Source: Siphonodentalium dalli (lineage: Eukaryota > Mollusca > Scaphopoda > Gadilida > Siphonodentaliidae). From it: a stretch of 64,000 nt of DNA. The notes beneath the pieces are model-generated. The model was not told where the DNA came from. It made no database searches and worked only from the letters and a program-made list of their open reading frames with translations. Of the stretch, positions 10,902 to 22,500 are shown piece by piece. The position numbers were made by a program, and so were the translations under genes. The stretch is from the NCBI GenBank assembly GCA_032622095.1, contig CP136069.1, forward strand, positions 107,474,278 through 107,538,277, written 5' to 3'. Position 1 is the stretch's first letter; every line of letters starts with the position of its first letter.

Positions 10902-11183
10902 ATGGCAGAATCGACTCCTTATGTTGGGGCCAGCAACTTTCAAGAGGACTTGTGCATCTTGTCCTTTCACAGCATGTGTCAATGTAATGTGGACACTAAG
11001 GAAAATCCATTGGTGAAAGTTATGGCAAAAGGATTGGAGACTTCGATTAACTTCTCTGATAAGCGATGATATAACCACTTAACTGAATATTTAAATGGAC
11101 AACAAATAACCACACCCATTGGTAAGGTATTGGTCCATAAAGACTGTAGGCGTGATTTCACTGATAGGAAAAGAACTTTCTGA
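10902..11183 (+). pseudogene. Degenerate N-terminal domain of a transposon-associated protein family
   Basis: From ATG 10902 the frame reads MAESTPYVGASNFQED, then CILSFHSMCQCN, DTKENPLVKVMAKGLE, and after a TGA (11067-11069) LTEYLNGQQITTPIGKVLVHK followed by DCRRDFTDRKR, ending at TGA 11181. The order 'Cys-rich start, KENPL, GL.T, L..YL, VH..CRR.F' is one I know from many uncharacterised metazoan proteins linked to retroelements and DNA transposons. Two stops and no downstream domain make it a relic. Family assignment is from memory and tentative. Confidence 0.45.
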
Positions 11184-11533
11184 GTGTATGGATACGGTTA
11201 AGCTCTCTAAGAAAATGAGGTCTAATAAAAAAAAGACTGTTTCATTGTGGAAAGGGTGCCAAATCAGATCCCCGTCATCCCGGTAGAAGGCAAGTGTGAA
11301 CAGTAGCAACTCTCCCTATTAGATAAAAAGGTTTAGAACATTGCCGAATAAGAGAAGATTCGTGAGCACTGAAGGTTCAGAAACTCATTAACTTGCATTG
11401 ATCTCGTTGCTGCATAAGCCGTATATCATGCATCTTGTTTCACCATGTTCTTGGGAGAAATAAATGAGGATCCATCTGAGAGAAAACCACTGGGCAGAAC
11501 ACCAAGTGTCGAAATGTGACAGTCATTTGATTC
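11184..11533. other. Unassigned stretch
   Basis: Possible continuation of the relic gene in another frame (Lys/Arg-rich, 11196-11290), but without recognisable motifs. Confidence 0.3.
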
Positions 11534-11541
11534 GTTGTGTG

Positions 11542-12745
11542 TAGGGACGAATCTGCAATTTCAACATCGAATCGAATCTCGAATCGAATCTTTTTCAAAC
11601 ACTTTAGTAGATTGGCGGTACCGATCAGTGGGGGGTACGAGCAAAAATGGGGGCAATTGTCCAATGATTTTATAACGTCAGTGAGATAACTCAGATTACG
11701 AAGGAGGTTCATTAAACTTAATTTCTATGACATGATATGAACAATATTTAATCAGGGTTTAAACAGTTTAATATATGAGAATGGCAAGCCATCATTTCAT
11801 ATTTTTATCACTATGCCACTATGCGTGAAGATCGTGAAAGTAAGCAGTTTGGAATTTTGGAGTCAATGGAGTCTGATTCGAGTCATTGCAAACGGAAACT
11901 CTTCTGCGCATGTACGCTTCACCCTGTCGCGCACAGCAGGGACGCGCGATATCAAAATTGCGCACCGTGACTTGGCAAACGGGATTACAGGAACTATGTA
12001 ATGTATAGTATCCCAACTTGGGCATGTCCATCGGATCAATTGAGTTGTCATGAAAGCTAAATGGTCATCCATATTCCATTTCCCGGATAACATATTCTGT
12101 ATAAAGATGTTGATCGAATTTGACACGACATGTTGGAGCCCAGAATGTTTATTTAATATATTTATATCGTGTTAAATTTTAAAATTAAAAAAATAATATA
12201 TATTATTTGATTGAGCTGAGTAACAGAATATAGGTTTTTCTGGTATAAGAATATCAAATACCGATATACAAATATGTCTCACAAGAAATTCACTCGCTTC
12301 TGCAGCTGTGGCCGGACAAAATCGCCACATTGCTGGTTTTATGTGGTGGAGGAAACCTGTGTGCGCTGCGATTATGGTACAACCGTGATAAACACACGAA
12401 CCACCACAGACATACCAGCAGGTCGCACGAGTAACCCACCGAACTGCCAAGAGTAACCCTCTCTGTGACTGGGAGGCCAATATATATATGAGCAGTGAGC
12501 TATTGGACAACTTACCCTGTACACATTGGACCACGAAGTTCCCAGTTGGTCGCGGAAGGAGCCTCGATTTAAGTATTGGGGATATAATTAATGTTTTGTA
12601 TATATAATGCAGTCTATTCCCGGCGATAAAGGACTTGTATACAACGATTCGAAATATCCCGAATCACACGACCGCTTTCGAATCGAATCGAATCGGAACG
12701 TAAGATTCGAAATTGAATCGAATCTCGAAGCTTCGTCGGTCCCTA
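11542..12745. mobile_element. hAT-like non-autonomous transposon (hAT-2), 8-bp TSD GTTGTGTG
   Basis: Perfect 8-bp direct repeats GTTGTGTG at 11534-11541 and 12746-12753 flank an element whose inverted ends are TAGGGACGAATC and (complement of right end) TAGGGACCGACGAAG. Both subterminal regions contain ATTCGATTCGAATCT-type iterations. The 1204-bp interior has no transposase. A 60-codon plus frame at 12274-12456 has Cys pairs (FCSCG, ETCVRCDYG) but I cannot assign it. A short AT-rich block is at 12148-12215. Confidence 0.85.
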
Positions 12746-12753
12746 GTTGTGTG

Positions 12754-13219
12754 TATGGCTGGAGTCTGGGAGTGGTACAGAACTGTATAATCTGTCCGAG
12801 TTACATACTCAAATGGTAGAGCTAGCAATTGGGTCAGAATCTTAATTTAATTAAACACCTTAAACAGAAATTGGATAAACGGTATGGGGAGTATATCTTT
12901 TTTGCTGAAATCGAATGGCATAGCAACATCATTTGCTTCAAAGATATGGCCAAGTTATTCGATAAATGACAAGTGATATGCGCGAAGATGATTAGGGCAA
13001 AGTTGTGGGAAATGACATATAAGAAAAGTGGCACATGGCCATTTATGTGGTGTTCATGTATATATGGAGTGACTGCATGCTCATGTGTGATTTGTACTGG
13101 TGCACCTTTGTGTGACTATCGCTTTCCACAATAACTCAAGGATAAGTTAATCGATAGAGGTAATATCAGAGTGTTCTCCACATTAATTGCGTCTTATATG
13201 CAATGTGAAGAATGGTCAG
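12754..13219. other. Unassigned stretch
   Basis: No open frame, repeat end or hairpin that I can support. Confidence 0.35.
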
Positions 13220-13223
13220 TTAA

Positions 13224-15423
13224 CCCTTTTCCCAACAGCACATGTAGTTAAACCACGTCATATAGCCAACGTCACCAGGTATGAAGGTAATTATGTTAGC
13301 CAACAGGAATTTGACGTTATAATATCATTGGGTGTTTCCCCACCCTGGCCACAGGTATATGTGCCATGTGTATCATCCGATATGCAACAACAAACATGCT
13401 TTCACTTAAGTGTCATCTGTGAATACGATAATGGAAACATAAACCAGTAGACGAACTAAATATGTCCATATAAACAACCGTTTATCCTCATTTTATCACA
13501 CATGTTAGTCAAAAATGACATTTTATGCAAATTTACGGTATGCCTATGCGAGTATGTCCTTTAAGTTTGTTTACCCACGGACTCGTGTCCTGATTAAAAA
13601 AATAATAATTCATGATTTTTGAAAACAAAAAAGCGTATTATAAATAAAATAATTAAACCAAATGTCTTTATATTTGATGTGCATTAATCATATAAACCAT
13701 GATTTGACAAAAGTCGTAAAAAGACTTCCGATAAAAGAGCAAATTATTAGCAATTACGTCACGTTGCTTTGTGAAAGTTTGTAAATTTTCGTGCAAAAAC
13801 CACATGTTCAAAGGTAACTTTTTGTTGATTCTAAGAATGTTTTCATTGACAACCAATGACATCAATGATTAGATGTTTGAACTGATTTCATTGGCTCAAG
13901 TTTAGGGGTGGAGTTTCCCCATTGATGCTAATTAGATGACAGAAAACGAGCGCAAATTGTTCAAAATGGCAGTGGGCTAACTTTATAGTAAGACGTCGCC
14001 AGCAGGTGCTCGAATGTGTCGCTTGGGATATTCTTTGTTTTATCGACATTGCGTTGATATAAGTACCCTGTTACTATATACTCGGTAATTATATATGCAT
14101 ACACACAAAGAAGCTTCCCAAGATGAATTTGAGATATCTGCATGTCAACTGTAAACTCGCCTTTATTTAGAAGCACCCACATTGGGCTGACTTGATGTCA
14201 AACCTGGAGATATTTACTTTTTTTTTATTTATTGATTTCTTTCTCGATCGATCAGGGTCGATGGTCTTTTGCGCGGTATATTTGAAATCTTGAACAGATG
14301 CATATATAAAAGTAATATCTCATCAATTTATTATACTAAATTTGTAGATAATAGATATAAAAAAGTTTTAATTAATTATGTGTTCAGAATCCCACCGATA
14401 GCACAACAACGGCCGCGTCCGTAGTTACATTACGATCGGAAATAATATTACGACGCTCAGACATAACCTGATTTCACAGAGTAAATTTGTGCAATAAAAG
14501 CAGAAAGATCCACTTTGAGTCATCAATTTGGAATTGCAATGTTCGAGCTCTCAAATTAAACAACAATTGTGACACTTAATGAATATGTTTCACAACATTT
14601 GGTTTGTGGAGAAGTTCACCTACATTAAATATTGAGACAAATTTCGTGTTCGTCGAAAATTCGCTACCACTGTACCAGTGAACCACGTGTTTCTGTTTCG
14701 TTTGTTTTCATTTTGTCAGCCAATACGAGACTGAGTAAATACTCTATGTCAACATTTTGTAATATTTAGGAAGGCAAGGTGGAAATACGTGCCTTCATTA
14801 TGATGTTAGTCCATTAAAAAAAAAATTATTATAAAAATCTTTTTTCACGGGTGAAGTGACAATCATAATGGAACTCGACAGGAAAAACATCCCAATGTCC
14901 AGTTCCGCAACTGTCACACTGAGATTTTGCTTAACTGTGGTCGATTTAATTACGACTGGGAAAAATGTTCATATTGCACTATTTGGAAATATAAAATCAC
15001 CACCTAGGAAATAATACATAATCCAATATAAATATAAATTTTAAGTTGTCATATTTTACATAGATTACCCTCGCGGCCACGCATAACGCAATCAACAAGG
15101 AAGCGTCTCTGACAACAACTTTCGTTTTCGTCGAACCCACGTGTTTCTATTTCGTTTGTTTCAATTTTGTTGGCCAAAACAGTATTCTAAGTAAACATTT
15201 TGCAAATCTAAAGCCTAGCAAAGGAAGAAAGGATTTAATATGTGCCCTTCATGATCTTAACCATCAGCGGAACAAAACACAATTAATGTAAATCGTCATT
15301 ATAACTCTTTATTCGAGTCTCAAATCCGAGTGTTGAAAATGCAAACGCTACAACAAAAGATGTCAAAAGACGATACGGATGCTACAACAAAAGACATCAA
15401 AAGACGATACGTTGGAATAAGGG
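13224..15423 (+). mobile_element. piggyBac-like TTAA element, copy 1, non-autonomous
   Basis: Both ends are flanked by TTAA (13220-13223, 15424-15427). Inverted ends read CCCTTTTCCCAAC at the left and CCCTTATTCCAAC as the complement of the right. TTAA targets with CCC-starting ends are characteristic of the piggyBac superfamily. The 2200-bp interior lacks a transposase. Near the right it has two diverged copies of a block containing 'cacgtgtttctgtttcgttt' (about 14685-14780 and 15133-15215), an internal duplication. Copies 2 and 3 are inverted relative to this one. Confidence 0.65.
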
Positions 15424-15427
15424 TTAA

Positions 15428-15820
15428 CATGCTAGATACAAAATAATGTCAAAATTCTCAACCAGTTCCAAACCACAGAAACTTATCTTAAAGGCAAAAA
15501 AACGTAAAAATTCCACTTCCGGTAGTCATTTTGGTGGCCATCTTGGACGGTGAGTTCCAATTTTGGCACTTAAAGGTGATGTTATGTCTTAGCTTCACAA
15601 AATGTATACATGTGTATACATATGACAAGATGTTCTCACTATAATTGCATCAAGCTGACTTATAGGAAAATGGCAGCCATCTTGGACACCATCTTGAATT
15701 ACAAAAAATGCTCAAAGCGAATTTTAGATATGTTATAGAGGATAACATCCTCTTCAAAGTGGTATAAAAACCAACTTAGTCCGAATTTTTTCTAGGTTGA
15801 CCCTAAAATTTTAGTTTATC
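15428..15820. other. Unassigned stretch with mollusc-type 'gccatcttggac' repeats
   Basis: Two short segments ('ggtggccatcttggac', 'ggcagccatcttggac') about 135 bp apart suggest a degenerate core-repeat relic. No open frame of note. Confidence 0.35.
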
Positions 15821-16456
15821 GACCAGACTATGATTGAACAAATCTGAATCACAATCACCAAAGGAGCAAGCCTGCAAATAGTGTGCCTATTCCTACATTG
15901 TATGTGCCTGGCCTCAAGCAACACAATGTATTATACAATCAAGCCTTGAAATAGTGTGATAGTGTGTCTGTCATTTGCAGAATTAGGTCCCCCAGAGGGT
16001 GACTTTAGTGACGCTATCCTGCACAATGGGCGAGCATCACTAAATTCACCCTCTAGGGACCTCATTCTGCTAAGGCCCTCAACTGCTATTTAAGTTATGT
16101 CACTGGCTCCGCCGACATTCGACCCATTGACCTCATTTGAACAAATCTGAAGGACCCTTTATACCAAATATGAACCCATTCAGCCAAATGAAATTGAGAA
16201 GAAGTCGTAGTAAGAATTAGAGTTATGGCCCTGGCTTCGCAACTATTTGACCCAGTGTCCTCATTTGAACAAATCTTAATAAGAGTCATCTAGGGAACAT
16301 CCACACCAAATATGAACCAATTCGGTCTGACGGTTACAGAGGAGAAGATGTTCAAAAAATTGTTGACGGACGGATGGACAGTACGACGGACGATGGACGG
16401 ACGACGAGTGATGACTATAGCTCCACCAGAGACTTCGTCTCAGGTGAGCTAAAAAG
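15821..16456 (+). mobile_element. F2-family element with hairpin-module insertion
   Basis: F2 text ('acaaatctgaatc', 'tatgaacccattcagcc', 'gagttatggccctgg') runs into GGAC microsatellite and the 3' hairpin at about 16421-16452 (TAGCTCCACC / GGTGAGCTA). Between about 15880 and 16090 it is interrupted by the hairpin module described at 15977-16070. Confidence 0.65.
15977..16070. repeat. Inverted-repeat module with stem AGAGGGTGA..TTTAGTGA
   Basis: The arms pair over about 34 bp with a few mismatches around a 25-nt loop. The same module occurs at 19930-20345 and in the array at 62205-63420. It is flanked by 'gcaacacaatgtattataca' on the left. Confidence 0.75.
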
Positions 16457-17314
16457 TCTCGCCTCTGCAGTTTCTTCAAATACAAGTTAATAGTCAGTTA
16501 ATATTAAACCCCTCCATGATTGGAGCTTCCTGAAGTTTTGGGAAAACACTGAGCCGATATGTTCCCTTATGTGTACAGGTTTCCCATGCAGAGCCTCGCA
16601 TATGTGAGGGAACGTATTAATTGGCCTAGCAATTTTTACATTGACCTTGTAAACTGGTACATTCTCTTATATAGGTGGGTCCCCCTAGGACCTATAGGTG
16701 ACTCACATGTGTGAGGGAGTGCACTGCCACAAAGATTTTAATGCTGCACCAACGTGGCTCCAGTCAGGAAGGGATTAACATAAGAATTGCATAGAACAAA
16801 ATTTATGACACTGACGGAGCCAAATTAACAATAATTATAACACGCCAATCAGCCTTCGACCAATGGAAGTTATCTAATGAGGTCCGGTGACCGACCTTTA
16901 TTTACTGTAAAGATCTTTAAGTTGTCGTGATTACAACAAGCTTATTGATTGACCAATTATGCACTCCCATTCATTCAAACAAGTTATTTTTCCACCGATG
17001 TGAGCATTACTAATATGGGCTGTGATACCATGTTTAGTCACAATGAGCAGATGCAGGGATTGGAAGACATGGGCGATATGTCATGCCAAATATATAAACG
17101 TTAATAATTAAATAATTAATTAAAGTAATACCGAGTATACCCAAACTAAAATTTCGGCTTATTTCATTCCAACAATTTATTTTGGTCACGAAAATAATCT
17201 CATGATCTTCAGGGAGAGTTCTGGATTGAATCTGTGGTCGATTTATCAAATTATGTTAAAAATAGCTATAAAAAACACTAAAACCGTTTTTAAAGGACCG
17301 TGCCAATCCAGAAT
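16457..17314. other. Unassigned stretch
   Basis: No repeats shared with the rest of the window were recognised. Two local matches, 'gcatatgtgaggga' (about 16609) and 'cacatgtgtgaggga' (about 16702), are near-duplicates. No convincing open frame. Confidence 0.35.
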
Positions 17315-17932
17315 AAACAAGACAGTCAAAGACTGTGGGGTCGCTCACCAGACTGTAAAGACGGAGAAGACTGGGACTCTGAAGACTACAATAGTCAGTA
17401 AGTTGTAGTATAATATATTTCAAAAAATTTTAATTGAAAATTGAAAAAAAAATTCATTAAAAAAAAAAATTGAGCAAGGAGTCAAATTTACTGGTTTTTT
17501 TCTCGTTTAAAATTATGTTTTTTGTTAAATTTAGCAAAAGGAGTTAAATGTAAAAACTTAAATCTAAATTTTGTTTTAAAGATATTGATCCTGCCCATGT
17601 TTGCCCCAGTGACCCCCATTTTAAGAAATCTGAACCCCAGTAAACCAGAGACCCTTCATACCAAATATTAACTCATTCGGCCTGATGCCACTTGAGAAGA
17701 AGTCGTTTTAAGAATTACTATGGAGGGAAAGAGTTATGGCCCTGGCTTTGGAACTAATAGACCCAGTGACCTCATTTGAACAAATCTGAATACCAGTCAC
17801 CTAGGGAACATCCACACCAATTATGAACCCATTCGGTCCTATGGATCTGGAGAAGATGTTCAAAGAATTGTTGATGGACGGACAACGAGTGATGACATTT
17901 GCTCCACTGGAGACTTCGTCTCAGGTGAGCTA
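17315..17932 (+). mobile_element. F2-family element, both ends visible
   Basis: Starts AACAAG with palindrome ACAGTCAAAGACTGT (17322-17336) and then TCGCTCACC. Ends with microsatellite remnants and a hairpin (17899-17932) whose last arm is GGTGAGCTAA. The 5' GCTCACC motif is complementary to that arm. It is the most compact F2 copy in the window and defines the family plan. Confidence 0.7.
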
Positions 17933-18238
17933 AAAAAGATGTCACCAGTCTTAGAAACAAAATCCATGCAAGTAAAGGTGGATTATTATCATTATAAACC
18001 TGGAGATAGAATCGTAGGATTTAAATTAAAAATATCACAAAAGCATAAAATTGGTGACCAGGGTTAATACATGTAACCCATTAAATGATGGAATTGTGCC
18101 CAGTATGTCACTTGAATGTATCATAGATACAATGCTAATATTTCAAATGTGTTGATAAACAAATACCACAGTTGGCACACACAATTACAGTAATCCTGGG
18201 CTGGTCACTAGCAGAGTGAATTCTAATTTATTGTTTAA

Positions 18239-19045
18239 TAGCAGGTTAGCCCGCCACTGGCGGCATTCATCGAAATGAGCAAGTTTTACCTGATTTGACC
18301 TTGAATTGACCATTTTGTAGGTCAAGTCCTGGTCATGATTTGACCAGTCCAAAACACTCCCCGGACAAAAGTACAGAAATCCGCCAGTTTTACCCCCATT
18401 TGACCTTGAATTCACGTCGGGGTCACGATTTGACCCGTCCGTTACACTTTCGGGACAAAAGTACCCATTGGTAGCAAGTTTGGGCTCAATCGGTTGAGCC
18501 GTTTTCGAGTCTATAAACCCATCCCGAGTTGACCATTTTGCTTCCATAGAATTTTTAACAGTGTATCGAAAATAATATTTAAATTTTAACATGGGATTTC
18601 CCATTCAAATCGATTTATGTCGATAAAACTCTTATTTTTCAAAATTTCAAGCTGAGACTTCGTGTGTCTGCGTGTAATACTTATATATTCTTAAAATGAC
18701 ACAGTCCAACACGTAATTAGGTTTTTGATGAAAGAAATTAAATTTTTTCATTGCTAAATTTCGAGCGATAACGTTGCGTTGAATTGTAAACAAACGCTCT
18801 TTTATAGCAACGCGTCATATACAAACGCTCATTAAATTTTCACGTGATTAACCCCCGCAGTGCCGTTTTTTGTGACTGAGAGTGGAGAACGGGTGCTCTG
18901 AGCTTTTCCAAAACGCCACGACGACCATTCCCGTCGGTTTTTACCCTTAGATGGGAAGTTTGGTCTCGATCGGTGCAGCCGTTTTCGATTCTATAAAGTA
19001 CACACATATATATTTATATACGTAGTTCTCAAAATATATAGGAGA
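18239..19045 (-). mobile_element. Helitron H3, minus strand
   Basis: Read on the minus strand it starts TCTCCTATATATTTTG (19045 downward) and ends with hairpin GCCGCCAGTGGCGGGC, spacer and CTA (18241-18239); the terminal G of CTAG is lost. The interior includes the TATA module and 'ctcgatcggtgcagcc'. Its first base is adjacent to the last base of H4. Confidence 0.7.
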
Positions 19046-19759
19046 CTAGCAGGTTAGCCCGCCACTGGCGGCATTCGTCCCATGGCTTTGTTCGAAAAAG
19101 CTTTTTTAAAATGAATTTATTTTTCAATTCATCGAAATCCGCCAGTTTTACCCGATTTGGCCTTGGATTGATCATTTTGAATGTCAAGGTCAGGTCGGGG
19201 TCACAATTTAACCCGCCCATGACACTTCCCGTAGGTAGCAAGTTTGAGCTCAATCGGTTCGAGTCTATAAAGGACACACACATATATATATCATTTGTGG
19301 GTCCCCGTTTCAAGGTGAAGATCACCTAGGACGGAAAAACTGACCTGATCCCAGTTCCTAGGAAGCCCTAAGTATGTAAGAATCACACAACACGATCATG
19401 TCTGGATACCAAGTACGTAAGAATCACACAACACGCTCACCGACGCTGACGCCCGTGTACAGACGTAAGAATCACATTACGCATATACGCTCTTTATCGA
19501 CTACACTGTGGATAGGAACGCTCTTTAACTATCAACGCGATTAACCACCACCGTGCCGTTTGCAGTGATTTTGATGATTGGGAGTGGAGAATGAGTGCTC
19601 AGAGCTTGTCCAAAATGCGACGTGGACGATCCCCGTGGGTTTTTACCCTTATATACAAAATTTGACATCGATCCGCGCAGCAGTTTTATATTCTATGAAG
19701 TACCCATATACACACATATATATATACACATATACGGAAGTCTCAAATTATATAGGAGA
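19046..19759 (-). mobile_element. Helitron H4, minus strand, abutting H3
   Basis: The minus-strand start TCTCCTATATAATTTG at 19759 follows an A (19760). The 3' hairpin with CTAG occupies 19046-19072. So the pair lies as A|H4|H3, head to tail. The interior shares modules with H2 (for example 'ttcaaggtgaagatcacct'). Confidence 0.75.
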
Positions 19760-19929
19760 TTTAATCTGAGAGACCAAGTGTATGGTGATTGATGGGCCAA
19801 TTCTATATCACATAGATAATGGATCACTTTCAATTAATCTTAAGATGTCTGTATTTAAAATGGATCAAATAAATTTTGATAGCATGCATTTATGTAGCTT
19901 AAAATAATATGCCAGCCAAGTCTGAATAT

Positions 19930-20345
19930 AGTGTGTCTGACATTTGCAGAAAGAGGTCCCCAAAATGTGAATTTAATGACAATATTCTGCAAGGTGGGCT
20001 AGCATCACCCGATTAATCCTCAGTCTGATTAGGCCTCAACAGCCATGGGAAACCTAGGAACAGATTGAAGTTCTACAGTTGAAGTTTGTAATGCACACCC
20101 ATTGAACACTTCAATTATGCTTTTTATCTTCTGCAAATTAGGGGGACATAGAAACTGAACAGAATGGAAAAAGTAAAAAAAGTTACTAAAACAAAATTTC
20201 AATTTGATACTTAAGATACTTACCAGAAGATGATGTCTAAACAGAATTAGGTCCATTAATGGTGTATTTGGTGATGCTAGCCTGCTGTATGGGGTAGCAA
20301 CACTAAATTCACCCTCTGGGGACATCATTCAGCAAATGTCGGACA
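19930..20345. repeat. Two hairpin modules of the 62-63 kb type
   Basis: Arms containing 'gcagaaagaggtcccc' and 'gcagaattaggtcca' with loops like 'gctagcctgctgtat' and the return arm 'actaaattcaccctctgggg'. The linker 'gaagttctacagttgaagtt' matches the 62.2-63.2 kb array. No coding. Confidence 0.65.
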
Positions 20346-20360
20346 CACTAAATTCAGGTA

Positions 20361-20531
20361 CAGTAATGTCCAAAGTAATTGACCACTTAACCACAGCAGA
20401 ATTATGGGTAATTTTTCAGGATTTAGTCGGAAATATGGCTTGTTGCCATTCATCGGAAAGCTCTCCTAAATCCTGAAAAATTACCCTTAATTCTGCTGTG
20501 GTTAAGTGGTCAATTACTTTGGACATTACTG
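20361..20531. mobile_element. Mariner-type foldback MITE with TA duplication
   Basis: A 66-bp inverted repeat with one mismatch (20360-20425 against 20467-20532) starts CAGTAATGTCCAAAG. TA dinucleotides lie at both ends (20359-20360, 20532-20533). The loop is about 41 bp. The size, TA target and CAGT start fit a Tc1/mariner-derived MITE. Confidence 0.8.
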
Positions 20532-20533
20532 TA

Positions 20534-20932
20534 GTTTGTTTTAATATCTAGCAGTGTTGTTTATACAAGCCAGCTGCCAGATGACATATATTATTCTAAT
20601 CTAGATTGATGACCTGTTTGTGTGTCTCTCTCTGTCTATCTGCAGAGATATATATCTGCTTCTGGATAAAATAGACATTAAAGTTGGAAGTTGCAGATGA
20701 TATCCATTGGAAGGGGTGTTGGTTGGGTGCATGGTGGGGGAGGGGGGTTGGGTCTGGGCCATGTGGGAGGGGGAGGGGTAATGGGATATTGCTGTAATTT
20801 CATTAAAGATTAAAGTTTCATAACTCTGCAGATGTTATAATAGTGTGACATTTTTCAAATTTTATAACATGTTTAAAAAAAATGTTTTTGTTTGTTAAAT
20901 TGAGCAAGGTGAAAATTCGAAAAAATCTGAAT
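20534..20932. other. Unassigned stretch with G-rich low complexity
   Basis: Contains G-rich simple sequence at 20690-20780 and a 'tttgtttgttaaattgagcaagg' type segment typical of F2 interiors near 20888. Otherwise nothing recognisable. Confidence 0.4.
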
Positions 20933-22500
20933 TTAACCCTTATTCCAACGTATCGTCTTTTGTTGTAGCGTCCATATCGGCTTTTGACGTCTTTTGTTGT
21001 AGCGTCCGTATCGTCTTTTGACGTCTTTAATTTTTGCTTTTTCAACACTCGGATTTGAGACTCGAATAAAGAGTTATATATAATGACGATTTACATTGAT
21101 TGTGTTTTGTTCCGCTGATGGTTAAGATCATGAAGGGCACATATTAAATCCTTTCTTCCTTTGCTAGGCTTTAGATTTGCAAAATATTTACTTAGAATAC
21201 TGTTTTGGCCAACAAAATTGAAACAAACGAAATAGAAACAATTGGTTTTGACGAAAAAGAAAGTTGTTGTCAGAGACGCTTCCTTGTTGATTGCGTTATG
21301 CATGGCCGCGAGGGTAATCTATGTAAAATATGACAACTTGAAATTGATATTTATATTGGATTATGTATTATTTCTTAGGTGGTGATTTTATATTTCCAAA
21401 TAGTGCAATATGAACATTTTTCCCAGTCGTAATTAAATCGACCACAGCTAAGCAAAATCTCAGCGTGACAGTTGCGGAACTGGCCAATGGGATGTTTTTC
21501 CTGTCGAGTTCCATTATGATTGCCACTTCACCCGTGAAAAAAGATTTTTATAATAATATTTTTTTTAATGGACTAACATCATAATGAAGGCACGTATTTC
21601 CACCTTGCCTTCCTAATATTACAAAATGTTGACATAGAGTATTTACTCAGTCTCGTATTGGCTGACAAAATGAAAACAAACGAAACAGAAACACGTGGTT
21701 CACTGGTAGCGAATTTTCGACGAAGACGAAATTTGTCTCAATATTTATAAATAATGTAGGTGAACTTCCCCACAAACCAAATGTTGTGAAACATATTCAT
21801 TAAGTGTCACAATTGTTGTTTAATTTGAGAACTCGAACATTGCAATTCCAAATTGATGACTCAAAGTGGATCTTTCTGCTTTTATTGCACAAATTTACTC
21901 TGTGAAATCAGGTTATGTCTGAGCATCGTAATATTATTTCCGGTTGTAATGTAACTACGGACGCGGCCATTGTTGTGCTATCGGCGGGATTCTGAACACA
22001 TAATTAATTAAAACTTTTTTATATATATTATCTACAAATTTAGTATAATAAATTGATGAGATATTACTTTTATATATCCATCTGTTCAAGATTTCAAATA
22101 TACAGCGCAAAAGACCATCGACCCTGATCGATCGAGAAAGAAATCAATAAAAAAAAAAGTAAATATCTCCTGGTTTGACATCAAGTCAGCCCAATGCGGG
22201 TGCTTCTAAATAAAGGCGAGTTTACAGTTGACATGCAGATATCTCAAATTCATCTTGGGAAGCTTCTTTGTGTGTATGCATATATAATTACCGAGTATAA
22301 AGTAATAGGGTACTTATATCAACGCAATGTCGATAAAACAAAGAATATCCCAAGCGACACATTCGATCACCTGCTGGCGACGTCTTACTAAGTTAGCCCA
22401 CTGCCATTTTGAACAATTCGCGCTCGTTTTCTGTCATCTAATTAGCATCAATGGGGAAACTCCACCCCTAAACTTGAACCAATGAAAACATTCTTAGAAT

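Noticed and set aside
12274-12456. Possible small zinc-ribbon protein (RNA polymerase I subunit-like)
   Set aside because: Cys spacing is irregular (C-S-C then C-x2-C), no second ribbon is present, and it lies within a hAT element; not enough to name.
22194-22391. Conserved 65-codon frame in piggyBac-like copies as a transposase piece
   Set aside because: Shared because the copies are homologous DNA; it has none of the DDD-type transposase motifs of piggyBac.
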